Assembly (NCBI GenBank): GCA_004367505.1
Contig: SFCB01000267.1
Span: 1-50,221 of the forward strand
Length of the DNA stretch: 50,221 bases
Reading direction: 5' to 3'
DNA from: Chloroflexi bacterium OHK40
GTDB lineage: Bacteria > Chloroflexota > Chloroflexia > Chloroflexales > Chloroflexaceae
Positions within the stretch are counted from its first letter, which is position 1, and each line of letters opens with the position of its first letter. The notes below the pieces were generated by a model. It did no database searches, was not told where the DNA came from, and worked only from the letters and a program-made list of their open reading frames with translations. Made by a program: the position numbers and the translations under genes. This document shows positions 17,592 to 25,566 of the stretch, piece after piece.

Positions 17592-17693
17592 ATGCGCTGG
17601 AACCTCACCACCACTACCTGGAGAAGCACCCGTGGGTCCACGCTGGGCGCAGGACATCGGATCACTGTGCCCTGCGCCTGGCTGCCTGTGTAA
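17592..17693 (+). CDS. Possible 33-residue leader peptide of the ABC-F gene
   Basis: A short ORF starts at an ATG preceded by AGGAG (17577-17581) and ends with TAA at 17693, 23 bases before the terminator-like hairpin. The peptide begins MRWNLTTTTWRS and ends CAWLPV. An overlapping alternative in another frame runs from ATG 17570 to TAG 17710 (46 residues, containing EPHHHYLEKHPW) and stops only 6 bases before the hairpin. Short ORFs in such positions control several ABC-F resistance genes by ribosome stalling. Whether either is translated cannot be told from one sequence. Confidence 0.25.
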   Translation: MRWNLTTTTWRSTRGSTLGAGHRITVPCAWLPV

Positions 17694-17754
17694 GGACTTT
17701 TTTGAAGTAGCAGATGAGCGCCGCGGGCCGGTGAGGCCGTCAGCGGCGCTTTTT
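17646..17754 (+). terminator. Two-hairpin attenuator-like structure in the ABC-F leader
   Basis: Hairpin 1 pairs GGCGCAGG (17646-17653) with CCTGCGCC (17671-17678). Hairpin 2 pairs AGCGCCGC (17717-17724) with GCGGCGCT (17743-17750), has an inner GGCC/GGCC helix, and runs straight into five Ts (17750-17754), the form of an intrinsic terminator. The arms share complementary GGCGC/GCGCC cores, so the 5' arm of hairpin 1 can pair with the 5' arm of hairpin 2, and the 3' arm of hairpin 1 with the 3' arm of hairpin 2. Either alternative would prevent the terminator from forming. The structure sits 53 bases before the coding start. Confidence 0.5.
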
Positions 17755-17787
17755 GGTATACAGGCGCCCTGGTAGGCGCGCCGGGCT

Positions 17788-17803
17788 GTGGCAACGGAGC
17801 CAC
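17788..17803 (+). promoter_or_regulatory. Hairpin over the ABC-F ribosome binding site
   Basis: GTGGC (17788-17792) pairs with GCCAC (17799-17803), placing the GGAG ribosome binding site of the ABC-F gene in the loop and 3' stem, three bases before the ATG. This could limit initiation until opened. Confidence 0.35.
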
Positions 17804-17806
17804 CTC

Positions 17807-19444
17807 ATGATCATCGCAGACCTCAGCGAGATAAGCCGCGTCTACGGCGGTCGGACGATCTTCCACGGCCTCAACTGGACGATCCAGGCTGGCGAGAAGA
17901 TCGGCCTTGTCGGCCCCAACGGTGTGGGCAAGTCCTCGCTGCTCACCCTGATCGCCGGGCTAGAGCTGCCCGAACGCGGCACGATCACCTTCCGTCGCCA
18001 CGCCAGGGTGGCGTACCTGCCCCAGGAGTACACCGGCGACCCCGAACGCCCCGTGCTCGCCGAGTTGCTCGCTGGTCACGCCGATATCGCCGCCATCGAA
18101 GCGCGTCTTGCCGCCCTTGAGGCCCGCCTGGCCGACCCGGCTCTCGCCGCCGATCTGGCCGCCCTCACCGCTGTGCTCGACGAGCACGCCCGCCTGAGCG
18201 ACCAGCACGCCCACCTGGGCGGGCCCGCCCTGCGCGGCCGGGCCGAGGGCCTGCTGCGGGATCTCCGGCTCGACGAGCAGCACTGGGAGCGCCCCATGGG
18301 CCAGCTCAGCGGTGGCCAGCGCAAGCTGGTGGGCCTGGCTCGTTGCCTGCTTGCTGAGCCCGACCTGCTGCTGCTCGACGAGCCCGACAACCACCTCGAC
18401 ATGGCGCGCAAGGCCATGCTCGAGGCGCTGATCGGGGAGTTTCGCGGCGCGGTGGTGCTGATCTCCCACGACCGCTACCTGCTTGACGAGACCGTGAACG
18501 TGATCGTCGAGCTGGAACCGGCGGCCACCGGCGCGCGCCTGCGCCGCTGGGAGGGCAACTATTCGTCCTATGTGGCCGAAAAGCAGCTGGCCCTGCTCAA
18601 GCAGCAAGCCGACTATGTGGCCCAGCAGAAGGAGATCGCCCGCCTCGAGGCCGCGATCGATCGGTTTAAGCTCTGGGCAAGCATCGTCGTCAATGAGCGC
18701 CATATCAAGCAGGCGCGCAACAAACAGCGCCAGATCGACCGAATGGAGAAAATCGAGCGCCCCGTCCTCGAGCGGCACAAGATGGCCCTGGAGTTCCGCC
18801 CCCAGGCTCGTGGTGGCGCCAGGGCCGTCGAACTCAGGCGCGTCGATAAACGCTTTGGTGCACGGATCGTGCTCCGCGATGCCCGGGCGCTCATCCAGAA
18901 CGGCGAGCGGGTGGGCGTGCTCGGCCCGAACGGCGCCGGCAAGTCGGTGCTGCTTCGCCTGATCGCCGGGCACCTCGCCCCCGACGGTGGCGAGGTGCTC
19001 GTGGGCCCCAGTATCACGCCCGGCTACTACGCTCAGCATCACGAGACGCTCGACCCGGCGCAGACGCCGATCGCCGCCCTCCGGGCGCTGCGGCCGATGA
19101 CGGAGAGCGAGGCGGTGGCCAAGCTCGGGCGCTTCCTCATTCCCTACGAAGCGGCGATCCAGCCGATCGCGCGGCTCAGCGGCGGCGAGAAGAGCCGCGT
19201 GCAGCTCGCCCGCCTGATGCTCAGTGGCGCGAACCTGCTCCTGCTCGATGAGCCTACCAACAACCTCGATATCCCCTCCGCCGAGGTGCTCGAGGCCGCC
19301 ATCGAGGAGTTCCCCGGCACGGTGGTGGTCGTCTCCCACGACCGCTACTTCCTCGACCGGGTCGCCGACCGGATCTTCGCCGTGGAAGACGGGACGCTGC
19401 GGCTCTACGAGGGTGGCTACAGCGCCTATGCCGAACGCCATTGA
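17807..19444 (+). CDS. ABC-F family ATPase
   Basis: This 545-residue protein has two ABC domains and no membrane part, the ABC-F arrangement. Domain 1 has Walker A GPNGVGKSS (~36), signature QLSGGQRK (~165) and LLLLDEPDNHLD. Domain 2 has GPNGAGKS (~373), signature RLSGGEKSR (~457) and LLLLDEPTNNLD. Between them lies the basic helical P-site tRNA interaction linker (~250-325) with many Lys and Arg. ABC-F proteins bind the ribosomal E site and either regulate elongation or dislodge antibiotics. The exact subfamily is not clear. ATG 17807 has GGAG upstream. The long structured leader resembles those of inducible ABC-F resistance genes. Confidence 0.92.
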   Translation: MIIADLSEISRVYGGRTIFHGLNWTIQAGEKIGLVGPNGVGKSSLLTLIAGLELPERGTITFRRHARVAYLPQEYTGDPERPVLAELLAGHADIAAIEARLAALEARLADPALAADLAALTAVLDEHARLSDQHAHLGGPALRGRAEGLLRDLRLDEQHWERPMGQLSGGQRKLVGLARCLLAEPDLLLLDEPDNHLDMARKAMLEALIGEFRGAVVLISHDRYLLDETVNVIVELEPAATGARLRRWEGNYSSYVAEKQLALLKQQADYVAQQKEIARLEAAIDRFKLWASIVVNERHIKQARNKQRQIDRMEKIERPVLERHKMALEFRPQARGGARAVELRRVDKRFGARIVLRDARALIQNGERVGVLGPNGAGKSVLLRLIAGHLAPDGGEVLVGPSITPGYYAQHHETLDPAQTPIAALRALRPMTESEAVAKLGRFLIPYEAAIQPIARLSGGEKSRVQLARLMLSGANLLLLDEPTNNLDIPSAEVLEAAIEEFPGTVVVVSHDRYFLDRVADRIFAVEDGTLRLYEGGYSAYAERH

Positions 19445-19504
19445 CGCCGTGAGCGGTTGGTAGTACCATCCGCCCCATCACCGCAGCGCAGAACGGAGAA
19501 AGCC

Positions 19505-20854
19505 ATGACCGCAACCGATGCGCGCAGCATCCGCCTGCGCACCGCGATTCCCGGCCCTCGCTCCCGTGAGCTCCTCGCCCGCCGTGAGGCCGCCGTCGTC
19601 GCCGGGCTCGGCCGCGCTACCCCCGTGGCCGTCGCCGAAGCGAGCGGCGCCCTCGTCACCGATGTGGACGGCAACACCCTGCTCGACTTCGTGAGCGGGA
19701 TCGGTACCCTCGCCGTCGGCCACTGCCCGCCCGAGGTCGTCGCGGCGGTGCAGGCGCAGGCGGCCAGGCTCATCCACTTCTCGGCCCTGGTGGGCACCTA
19801 TGAGCCCTACGTGGCCCTCTGTGAGCGCCTCAATGCCCTGGCGCCGCTGGGCGGCCCCGCGAAGACGCTCCTGGCAAACTCGGGCGCCGAGGCCGTGGAG
19901 AATGCGGTAAAGATCGCGCGCGCCGCCACCGGACGCCAGGCGATCGTCGTCTTCGACGGCGCCTATCACGGTCGCACCCTGCTCACCCTCACGCTCACCA
20001 GCCGCACCTTCTTCAAGAAGAAGTTCGGCCCCTTCGCCCCGGAGGTCTACCGGGCGCCGTTCCCCTACGCCTACCGCATGGGCCTCAGCGAAGCGGCGGC
20101 GGTGGAGCAGGCCTGGGCCGCCTTCGAGCGCCTGCTGGTGGCCGGGGTGGACGCGGAGGCGATCGCTGCGGTGCTGATCGAGCCCGTCCAGGGTGAGGGC
20201 GGCTTTATCCCGGTGCCCGCCGAGTTTATGCGCCGGCTGCGCGCTTTCTGCGACCGTAACGGCTCCCTGCTGATCGCCGACGAGGTGCAGTGTGGGTTCG
20301 GCCGGACCGGCACGCTCTTCGCGATCGAGCAGCTCGGTGTCCAGCCTGATGTGATTGTGAGCGCTAAAAGCCTGGCCGCCGGTATGCCTCTGGCCGCCAC
20401 AACCGGCCGTGCCTCCGCCATGGACGCCGCCCACTACGGCGGGGTCGGCGGTACCTACGGCGGGAACCCGCTCGCCTGTGTGGCCGCCCTGGAGGTGCTC
20501 ACGCTGATCGAGCGTGATGGCCTCCTCGCCCGCGCCACCGCGATCGGCGCCCGCATCCGTGAGCGGCTCGCTCCCCTGCTCCACGAGGAGACCGGCGCGG
20601 CCCTCGTGGGCGACATTCGCGGTCTCGGCGCGATGCTCGCCCTCGAGTTCGTGCAGGACCGCGAGAGCCGCGCCCCCGTTCCGGCCCAGGCCGTTCTCGA
20701 TATTCTCGAGCGCGCGCTGCAGCGGGGCCTGATCGCCATGCGCGCCGGCCTCTACGCCAACTGTATTCGCCTCCTTGTCCCCCTGATTATTACCGACGAG
20801 CAGCTCGATGAGGGCCTGGATGTCCTGATCGAGGCGATTCGCGCGCACGCGTAG
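19505..20854 (+). CDS. Class III PLP-dependent aminotransferase (GabT-like)
   Basis: This 449-residue enzyme of the omega-aminotransferase class transfers an amino group from a terminal-amino donor such as 4-aminobutyrate to a keto acid. Visible family features are the domain with GNTLLDFVSGIGTLAVGH, the PLP-phosphate loop NSGAEAVENAVKIAR, FDGAYHGRT, the Asp of IADEVQCGFGRTG, and the Schiff-base lysine in SAKSLAAGMPL (about residue 287). It most resembles GABA/acetylornithine-type transaminases, and the substrate is not certain. The ATG at 19505 is preceded by GGAG. The GNAT gene follows after 24 bases and is probably cotranscribed. Confidence 0.9.
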   Translation: MTATDARSIRLRTAIPGPRSRELLARREAAVVAGLGRATPVAVAEASGALVTDVDGNTLLDFVSGIGTLAVGHCPPEVVAAVQAQAARLIHFSALVGTYEPYVALCERLNALAPLGGPAKTLLANSGAEAVENAVKIARAATGRQAIVVFDGAYHGRTLLTLTLTSRTFFKKKFGPFAPEVYRAPFPYAYRMGLSEAAAVEQAWAAFERLLVAGVDAEAIAAVLIEPVQGEGGFIPVPAEFMRRLRAFCDRNGSLLIADEVQCGFGRTGTLFAIEQLGVQPDVIVSAKSLAAGMPLAATTGRASAMDAAHYGGVGGTYGGNPLACVAALEVLTLIERDGLLARATAIGARIRERLAPLLHEETGAALVGDIRGLGAMLALEFVQDRESRAPVPAQAVLDILERALQRGLIAMRAGLYANCIRLLVPLIITDEQLDEGLDVLIEAIRAHA

Positions 20855-20878
20855 GGTCCGACGTGCGCTGCCCGGTGC

Positions 20879-21511
20879 ATGCCTATGTCGATCACGATCA
20901 CTAACACCCGTCCCGAGCATATCCCCCAGCTCGTCGCGCACCAGCGGCTCTGCTTCCCCACCATGAACCCCGATGACTGGATGGATGCGGAGATGTTCGC
21001 CGCCCAGATCGCCGTCTTCCCCGAGGGCCAGCACGTGGCCCTGGATGGCGAGCGGGTGGTGGGCCAGAGCAGCACCTTCCGCGTTAGCGGCGCGTTGGCC
21101 CTGGCCCCCCACACCTACCGTGGGATCACTGGCCATAATCGCTTCACCAACCACGACCCGGCGGGCGAGTGGCTCTATGGCGCCGATATGAGCGTTCACC
21201 CCGATTATCGCGGTCGCCATATCGCGACCATGCTCTACAGCACCCGCAAGGAGCTTGTGCGCCGCCTCGGCATGCGCGGGATCGTCGCCGGCGGCGCCCT
21301 TCCCGGCTATCACCACCACAGCGACCGCCTCAGCGTCGAGCAGTATATCGCCGAGGTCGTCGCTGGCCGCCTGGTTGACCCGACCCTCACCGTCCAGCTC
21401 AAGAATGGCTTCACCGTCCGCGCCGTGCTGCGCAACTACGTCGATGGCGGCGAGCTCGTCAATGATGATGCCACCCTGCTCGTCTGGGAGCCCGACAATA
21501 CGGAACCATAA
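20879..21511 (+). CDS. GNAT N-acetyltransferase (nitrilase-associated type)
   Basis: This 210-residue acetyl-CoA-dependent acetyltransferase has the GNAT core: beta strands with LYGADMSVHPDYRGRHIATM, where RGRHIA is the pyrophosphate-binding loop, then ELVRRLGMRGIVAGGALPGY. The C-terminal part (ADPTL-like VDPTLTVQLKNGF, then LRNYVDGG) resembles the GNAT half of proteins in which it is fused to a carbon-nitrogen hydrolase, but the hydrolase half is absent here. The substrate is unknown. Cotranscription with an aminotransferase suggests amino acid or polyamine-like metabolism, which is inference. Confidence 0.85.
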   Translation: MPMSITITNTRPEHIPQLVAHQRLCFPTMNPDDWMDAEMFAAQIAVFPEGQHVALDGERVVGQSSTFRVSGALALAPHTYRGITGHNRFTNHDPAGEWLYGADMSVHPDYRGRHIATMLYSTRKELVRRLGMRGIVAGGALPGYHHHSDRLSVEQYIAEVVAGRLVDPTLTVQLKNGFTVRAVLRNYVDGGELVNDDATLLVWEPDNTEP

Positions 21512-21722
21512 TCATAAGGTGGCTCAACCGTTTCGAGCAACGCAGCCGGAACCGCAAGTCCGGATCCTGGCCTCCCGCTGGTGAGGCCAGCCGCCTGAAC
21601 TCCTGCCACGTAGCGGCGTGGTGGGTAGGATTCCTTCGCTCGTCCGGATGTGATCCCGGAGGCTTCGCAGAAGAAAGGCCAGTTGCCATTTGCACCGCAT
21701 GCAATGTGCACATGGCATTGCT
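21512..21722 (+). promoter_or_regulatory. Highly structured leader before the CorA-like gene
   Basis: Five stems follow each other without overlap: A GCTC/GAGC (21522-21525, 21535-21538), B CCGGA/TCCGG (21546-21563), C CTGGCCTC/GAGGCCAG (21567-21590), D CCACG/CGTGG with outer TCCT/AGGA (21601-21630), and E TCCGG/CCGGA (21643-21660). The order GGTGAGGC, GCCGCC, hairpin, TGGGT loosely recalls the Mg2+-sensing M-box, but its conserved AACAG is missing, so I do not assign it. A structured 5' element in front of a magnesium-type transporter is the supported part. Confidence 0.4.
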
Positions 21723-22709
21723 ATGCACACGCTCCATATCTGCCAGGCTGGCGTCTTCTGCGCCGTCGAGGATCTTGCCGCCATCAGCGATTATCTCAAG
21801 CAGCCGGAGACCCTCGTCTGGCTCGATCTTGAGGCCCCGGACGGGGCGGAGGTCGCGCTGCTGCACGAGGAGTTCGGCTTTCACCCCCTGGCGATCGAGG
21901 ACGCCGTGCGCGACCATGAGCGCCCCAAGGTGGATGCCTACGCGGGCTACTACCTGATCGTCTTCTACTCAGCCGCTTATCGCCCCCCCGACGAGGCCTC
22001 CACCGAGCGCGAGCCCCAGATCGATCTCCGCCAGCTCAGCATCTTCGCCGGCAAGAACTTCATCGTCACGATCCGCCGCCGGCCGATCAGCCAGGTGGCC
22101 GAGACCCTCGCGCGCTGGCACGCGCCCGATTCGCCTCTGGGCTATAGCGTGAGCGGTGTGCTCCACGCCTTGCTCGACGCGATCGTTGACGACTATTTCA
22201 GCCTGATGGACCAGGTGGTTGATTGGATCGAGGAGCTCGAGGATACGATCTTCAGCCGCTTCCGTACCGGCGCGATCGAGGAGATCTTCGGCCTCAAGAA
22301 GGATCTGCTGCTCTTGCGGCGCGTCGTGGCCCCCGAGCGCGATGTGCTCAACGTATTGCTGCGCCAGGAGGCCCCGATCTTCAGGCCGACCGAGCTGATC
22401 TACTTGCAGGACGTGTACGACCATATCGTCCGGGTCACCGACTCGATCGACTCGTACCGCGAGTTGCTCTCCAGCGCCCTCGACAGCTACCTCTCGCTCC
22501 AGTCGAACCAGCTCAACCAACTGGTCAAGACCCTCACGCTCTCATCGATCATTCTCATGGCCTGCTCGCTGATCGCTGGCATCTACGGCATGAACTTTGC
22601 CTACATGCCCGAGCTCAGCTGGCGCTGGGGTTACCCCTTCGCCCTGGGGCTTATGCTTGTCACCGGCATTGCCCTTGGAGCCTTCTTCCGAAGCCGCAAG
22701 TGGTGGTAG
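21723..22709 (+). CDS. CorA-family divalent metal transporter
   Basis: This 328-residue protein belongs to the pentameric CorA/Mrs2/ZntB group, which moves Mg2+ or similar ions. The N-terminal ~250 residues form the cytoplasmic funnel with long charged helices (FGFHPLAIEDAV, DQVVDWIEELEDTIF, SIDSYRELLSSALDSYLS). Two C-terminal membrane helices follow, the first ending with the diagnostic YGMNF (about residues 288-292), then a second helix and a basic tail RSRKWW. The extracellular loop YMPELSWRWGYP differs from the classical MPEL by extra aromatic residues but keeps MPEL. The start is uncertain: ATG 21723 fits homology, but ATG 21699 or TTG 21690 are in frame, and none has a strong ribosome binding site. 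Confidence 0.88.
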   Translation: MHTLHICQAGVFCAVEDLAAISDYLKQPETLVWLDLEAPDGAEVALLHEEFGFHPLAIEDAVRDHERPKVDAYAGYYLIVFYSAAYRPPDEASTEREPQIDLRQLSIFAGKNFIVTIRRRPISQVAETLARWHAPDSPLGYSVSGVLHALLDAIVDDYFSLMDQVVDWIEELEDTIFSRFRTGAIEEIFGLKKDLLLLRRVVAPERDVLNVLLRQEAPIFRPTELIYLQDVYDHIVRVTDSIDSYRELLSSALDSYLSLQSNQLNQLVKTLTLSSIILMACSLIAGIYGMNFAYMPELSWRWGYPFALGLMLVTGIALGAFFRSRKWW

Positions 22710-22765
22710 ACTAAAGCGACCCTCGCCCGCTCGCGCCGGGCCGGAACCGCTGAGGCAACGATGAT

Positions 22766-22800
22766 CTCGAAGGCGCGGTGCGCGTCGCGTGTCCTTCGAG
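22766..22800 (+). repeat. Hairpin upstream of the deoxyhypusine synthase-like gene
   Basis: CTCGAAGG (22766-22773) and CCTTCGAG (22793-22800) are exact reverse complements, with CGCG/CGCG inside. The hairpin lies between the CorA-like stop and the next start, without a T-run. Confidence 0.35.
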
Positions 22801-22827
22801 CCGTCCATGCGCAACTGGAGTAGCTCC

Positions 22828-23910
22828 ATGTCTTATGGCGTCAAACTCGACCCCACGCCAATCACCGGTGATCTGAGCGTGCGGGAGCTGGTCGATCGGC
22901 ATCTCTACGCCTACAACGGCGCGCGACTACGCGAGGCCTGCCAGCTCTTCGCGCGCAAGATCGCCCGGCCCGGGGTGACGGTTGGCCTCACGCTCTCGGG
23001 CGCGCTCACTCCCACTGGCCTCGGAACGGCCGCGATTGTCCCGCTCATCCGTGCCGGGATGGTGGACTGGATCGTCAGCACCGGCGCCAACCTCTACCAC
23101 GACATGCACCGCTCGCTTGGCTTCGAGCTCTTCGGCTCCACGCCCTTCACGAACGATATCGAGCTCCGCGAGCACAAGATTATCCGCATCTACGACATCC
23201 TCTTCCATCAGGATGTGCTGCTGGAGAGCGACGCCTTTGTGCGCGAGTGCCTGCGCGCCGAGGAGTTCCAGGCCACCATGGGCACGGCCGAGCTGCACTA
23301 CAAGCTCGGGCGCTACACCCAGGCCCGCGAGCAGGCACTCGGCAGCGGCTATGTGAGCATCCTCACCGCCGCCTACGAGGCCGGCGTGCCGATCTACACC
23401 TCTAGCCCCGGCGACAGTACCCTCGGCATGAATGTGGCCGCTCTGGCCCTTGAGGGCAACCGCTGCCGCTTCGATGTGGAGCGCGATGTGAATGAGAGCA
23501 CCGCGATCGTCTACGATACCAAGCGGAGTGGCGGCGAGAGCGCGGTGGTGATCGCCGGCGGCGGCTCCCCGAAGAACTACATCCTCCAGACCGAGCCTCA
23601 GATCCAGGAGGTGCTCGGACTCGATGAAAAGGGCCACGACTATTTCATCCAGTTCACCGATGCTCGCCCCGATACCGGGGGTCTCTCCGGCGCTACCCCC
23701 TCCGAGGCGATGACGTGGGGCAAGGTTGACCCTGAGCAGCTCCCCGATACCGTTGTCTGCTACGCCGATAGCACCATCGCGCTGCCCATCCTGGCGGCCT
23801 ACGCCCTGGCCACTGCCGCGCCGCGTCCCCACAAGCGCCTGTACGACCGCCGCGATCAGCTGCTCGCCCAGCTCAGCGACGATTACCTTGCCCGGCTCCA
23901 GGGCTCATGA
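22828..23910 (+). CDS. Deoxyhypusine synthase-like protein
   Basis: This 360-residue NAD-dependent enzyme belongs to the deoxyhypusine synthase family. Conserved parts include GVTVGLTLSGALTPTGLG, VSTGANLYHDMH, a central helical region with DILFHQDVL, and VIAGGGSPKNYILQTEP, whose lysine (about residue 248) corresponds to the aminobutyl-carrying lysine. Bacteria have no eIF5A, so the protein cannot be a true deoxyhypusine synthase. Bacterial homologues are linked to polyamine conjugation such as homospermidine-type synthesis. The ATG at 22828 is chosen for GGAG seven bases upstream. The McrC-like gene follows after 37 bases. Confidence 0.88.
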   Translation: MSYGVKLDPTPITGDLSVRELVDRHLYAYNGARLREACQLFARKIARPGVTVGLTLSGALTPTGLGTAAIVPLIRAGMVDWIVSTGANLYHDMHRSLGFELFGSTPFTNDIELREHKIIRIYDILFHQDVLLESDAFVRECLRAEEFQATMGTAELHYKLGRYTQAREQALGSGYVSILTAAYEAGVPIYTSSPGDSTLGMNVAALALEGNRCRFDVERDVNESTAIVYDTKRSGGESAVVIAGGGSPKNYILQTEPQIQEVLGLDEKGHDYFIQFTDARPDTGGLSGATPSEAMTWGKVDPEQLPDTVVCYADSTIALPILAAYALATAAPRPHKRLYDRRDQLLAQLSDDYLARLQGS

Positions 23911-23947
23911 GCGGTTGCCGAACGCGAGGCGCCGGCACCGGCCTGCA

Positions 23948-25429
23948 ATGGAACTCTTTTGTGACGGTCGCCCGCTCGACGCTGCGTTGGAGCTTCCCGA
24001 GGGCCAGTTGGCCGATCTCAGTGCAACGCCGCCGGCGGGCGCTACCCTCACGCTCGAGATAGCCGGCACCGCCCTGGAGCCCTTCCTGCGCCCGAGCGGC
24101 CCGGAATGGCACTGGCGCTGGATGGCGCCGGGTGCGGCGGGTAACTATCCGCTGCGCCTCCGCGCCACCTGGCCCGACGGAAGCGTCGAGGATCTGCGCG
24201 CCAGCCTGCGCGTGGCCCCGCGCAAGCTCGACGCCGAACGCTACGCGGCCCTGCTCGCCGACCTGCAGCGCCTCGGGCGGGCCCTGGTCCTGGCACTTGG
24301 CGGCGGGCTCGAGCCCGCCGCCCTGCCCCCGGAGGCCGACCATCTGCCCGCTACGCCCGCCGAGGAGCTGCACACCCTCTTCGGCACCGAGCTTGAGCGC
24401 CTGGCCGCCGCCGTGGAGCGCCTGGCCCGCCGCCCCCCCGACCGGATGCGACCTGGCACGGAAGAGATTGCGCTGGGCCGCCTGCGCGACGCGGCTCGTC
24501 TGCGCGAGGTACGCCCCGAACGCGAGACCGCCGCGCTGGATGCTCCGGCGCCCACCTACGACAGCTACGAGGCCCGCCTGCTCCGCCGCCTGCTCGACAC
24601 CCTCTGGCACCGCCTGGAGCGCCTGACGTCCGGTGGCGGCCTGCCCATCGCCCGGGCCGGCGTGGCAATAGCCGCCCGTGAGCGGCTGCGGAGCCTCCGG
24701 GCGCTCCCCTTCCTCGCCGGTGTGCCGCCTCTGGCCGACTACAACGGCCCCACACCTCGGCTCCAGCGGGACCCGGACTACCGGACGGTTTACCGCTACT
24801 GGCGCATGCTGCGGCGGCGCCCGCTGCTCGTCTGGGATGCCGCCACACTCAGCCTGCCCGTAGCCGAGCTCCCCCGGCTCTACGAGCGCTGGTGCGCCGC
24901 CCGAGTCGCATTGGCGCTCGCCGAACTTGCCGGCACCACCCTGGTGGCCCAGGCGATCGTGCGCCTGGAGGCTGGCGAAGCGCTCCTCGCCGTGCCCGAA
25001 GGCGAGCCCCTCGTGGTGCTCCAGGGCCCCGGTGACCGGCGGCTTGCCCTCCGCTACCAGCCGCGCTACACGCCCCGGGGCGCACCCCTTCGCTCCCTCG
25101 ACCGCCACACCCGCGTGCCGGACCTGGCCCTGGAGATCCACCGGCCTGGTGTATCCCCGAGCCTGCTGGTGCTCGAAGCCAAATACCGTCTCGACGCAAG
25201 CGGCGGCGTACCCGAGGATGCCCTCGCCGACGCCTACAGCTATCTGGGCAGCATCGGCACCCCAACAGGCGCCCGCGCCGCCCTTGCCTGCGCCCTGCTC
25301 TACCCTGGCCGTGGCCGCCCCGAGCGCTACGCCAGCGGCACAGCGGCCATCCCGCTTCTCCCGGATGACGATGCAGCGCTCAGATCCTGGCTCATCGAAT
25401 CACTGGAGAGCACACCGGGCGCACCCTGA
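23948..25429 (+). CDS. DUF2357/McrC-like PD-(D/E)XK nuclease-like protein
   Basis: This 493-residue protein starts with a beta-rich domain (~1-90), then a helical region with LRRLLDTLWHRLERL and YNGPTPRLQRDPDYRTVYRYW, characteristic of DUF2357. It ends in a restriction-like fold with Asp in RVPDLALEI (about 391) and the ExK motif LVLEAKYRLD (about 409-411), followed by a helix with DAYSYLGSI. This is the architecture of McrC-like subunits, which are the nuclease arm of AAA+-GTPase restriction systems. No McrB-type ATPase or methylase is nearby, so it is an orphan in this window. The ATG at 23948 has only a weak ribosome binding site. Confidence 0.75.
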   Translation: MELFCDGRPLDAALELPEGQLADLSATPPAGATLTLEIAGTALEPFLRPSGPEWHWRWMAPGAAGNYPLRLRATWPDGSVEDLRASLRVAPRKLDAERYAALLADLQRLGRALVLALGGGLEPAALPPEADHLPATPAEELHTLFGTELERLAAAVERLARRPPDRMRPGTEEIALGRLRDAARLREVRPERETAALDAPAPTYDSYEARLLRRLLDTLWHRLERLTSGGGLPIARAGVAIAARERLRSLRALPFLAGVPPLADYNGPTPRLQRDPDYRTVYRYWRMLRRRPLLVWDAATLSLPVAELPRLYERWCAARVALALAELAGTTLVAQAIVRLEAGEALLAVPEGEPLVVLQGPGDRRLALRYQPRYTPRGAPLRSLDRHTRVPDLALEIHRPGVSPSLLVLEAKYRLDASGGVPEDALADAYSYLGSIGTPTGARAALACALLYPGRGRPERYASGTAAIPLLPDDDAALRSWLIESLESTPGAP

Positions 25430-25470
25430 TAGCACCCCCTGCTTGATCGGTGCGCGATGCTGGCTTGCGC

Positions 25471-25487
25471 AGGGGCCTGCGGCCCCT
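25471..25487. terminator. Hairpin between convergent genes
   Basis: AGGGGCC (25471-25477) pairs with GGCCCCT (25481-25487) around a three-base loop, between the convergent McrC-like and lipA genes. It may act in both directions, but no T-run follows on either strand. Confidence 0.3.
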
Positions 25488-25566
25488 CCCCGCCGGTGCA
25501 TGGTCTCAAGCCAGGCGTGATAGAACACAGCGCCAACTCACCCGCGCCCGTTCGCGCGCATCGTGT

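Noticed and set aside
17698-17703. Six-T run as the terminator of hairpin 1 in the ABC-F leader
   Set aside because: It lies about 20 bases after the stem, too far for intrinsic termination; hairpin 2 with its adjoining T5 is the better candidate.
19478-21319. Minus-strand open frame of 613 codons opposite the aminotransferase and GNAT genes
   Set aside because: Runs across two real genes and their spacer with no domain; typical high-GC antisense frame.
21575-21630. M-box (magnesium) riboswitch before the CorA-like gene
   Set aside because: Only a loose match in order of short elements; the conserved AACAG and flanking helices are missing, so I report only an unassigned structured leader.
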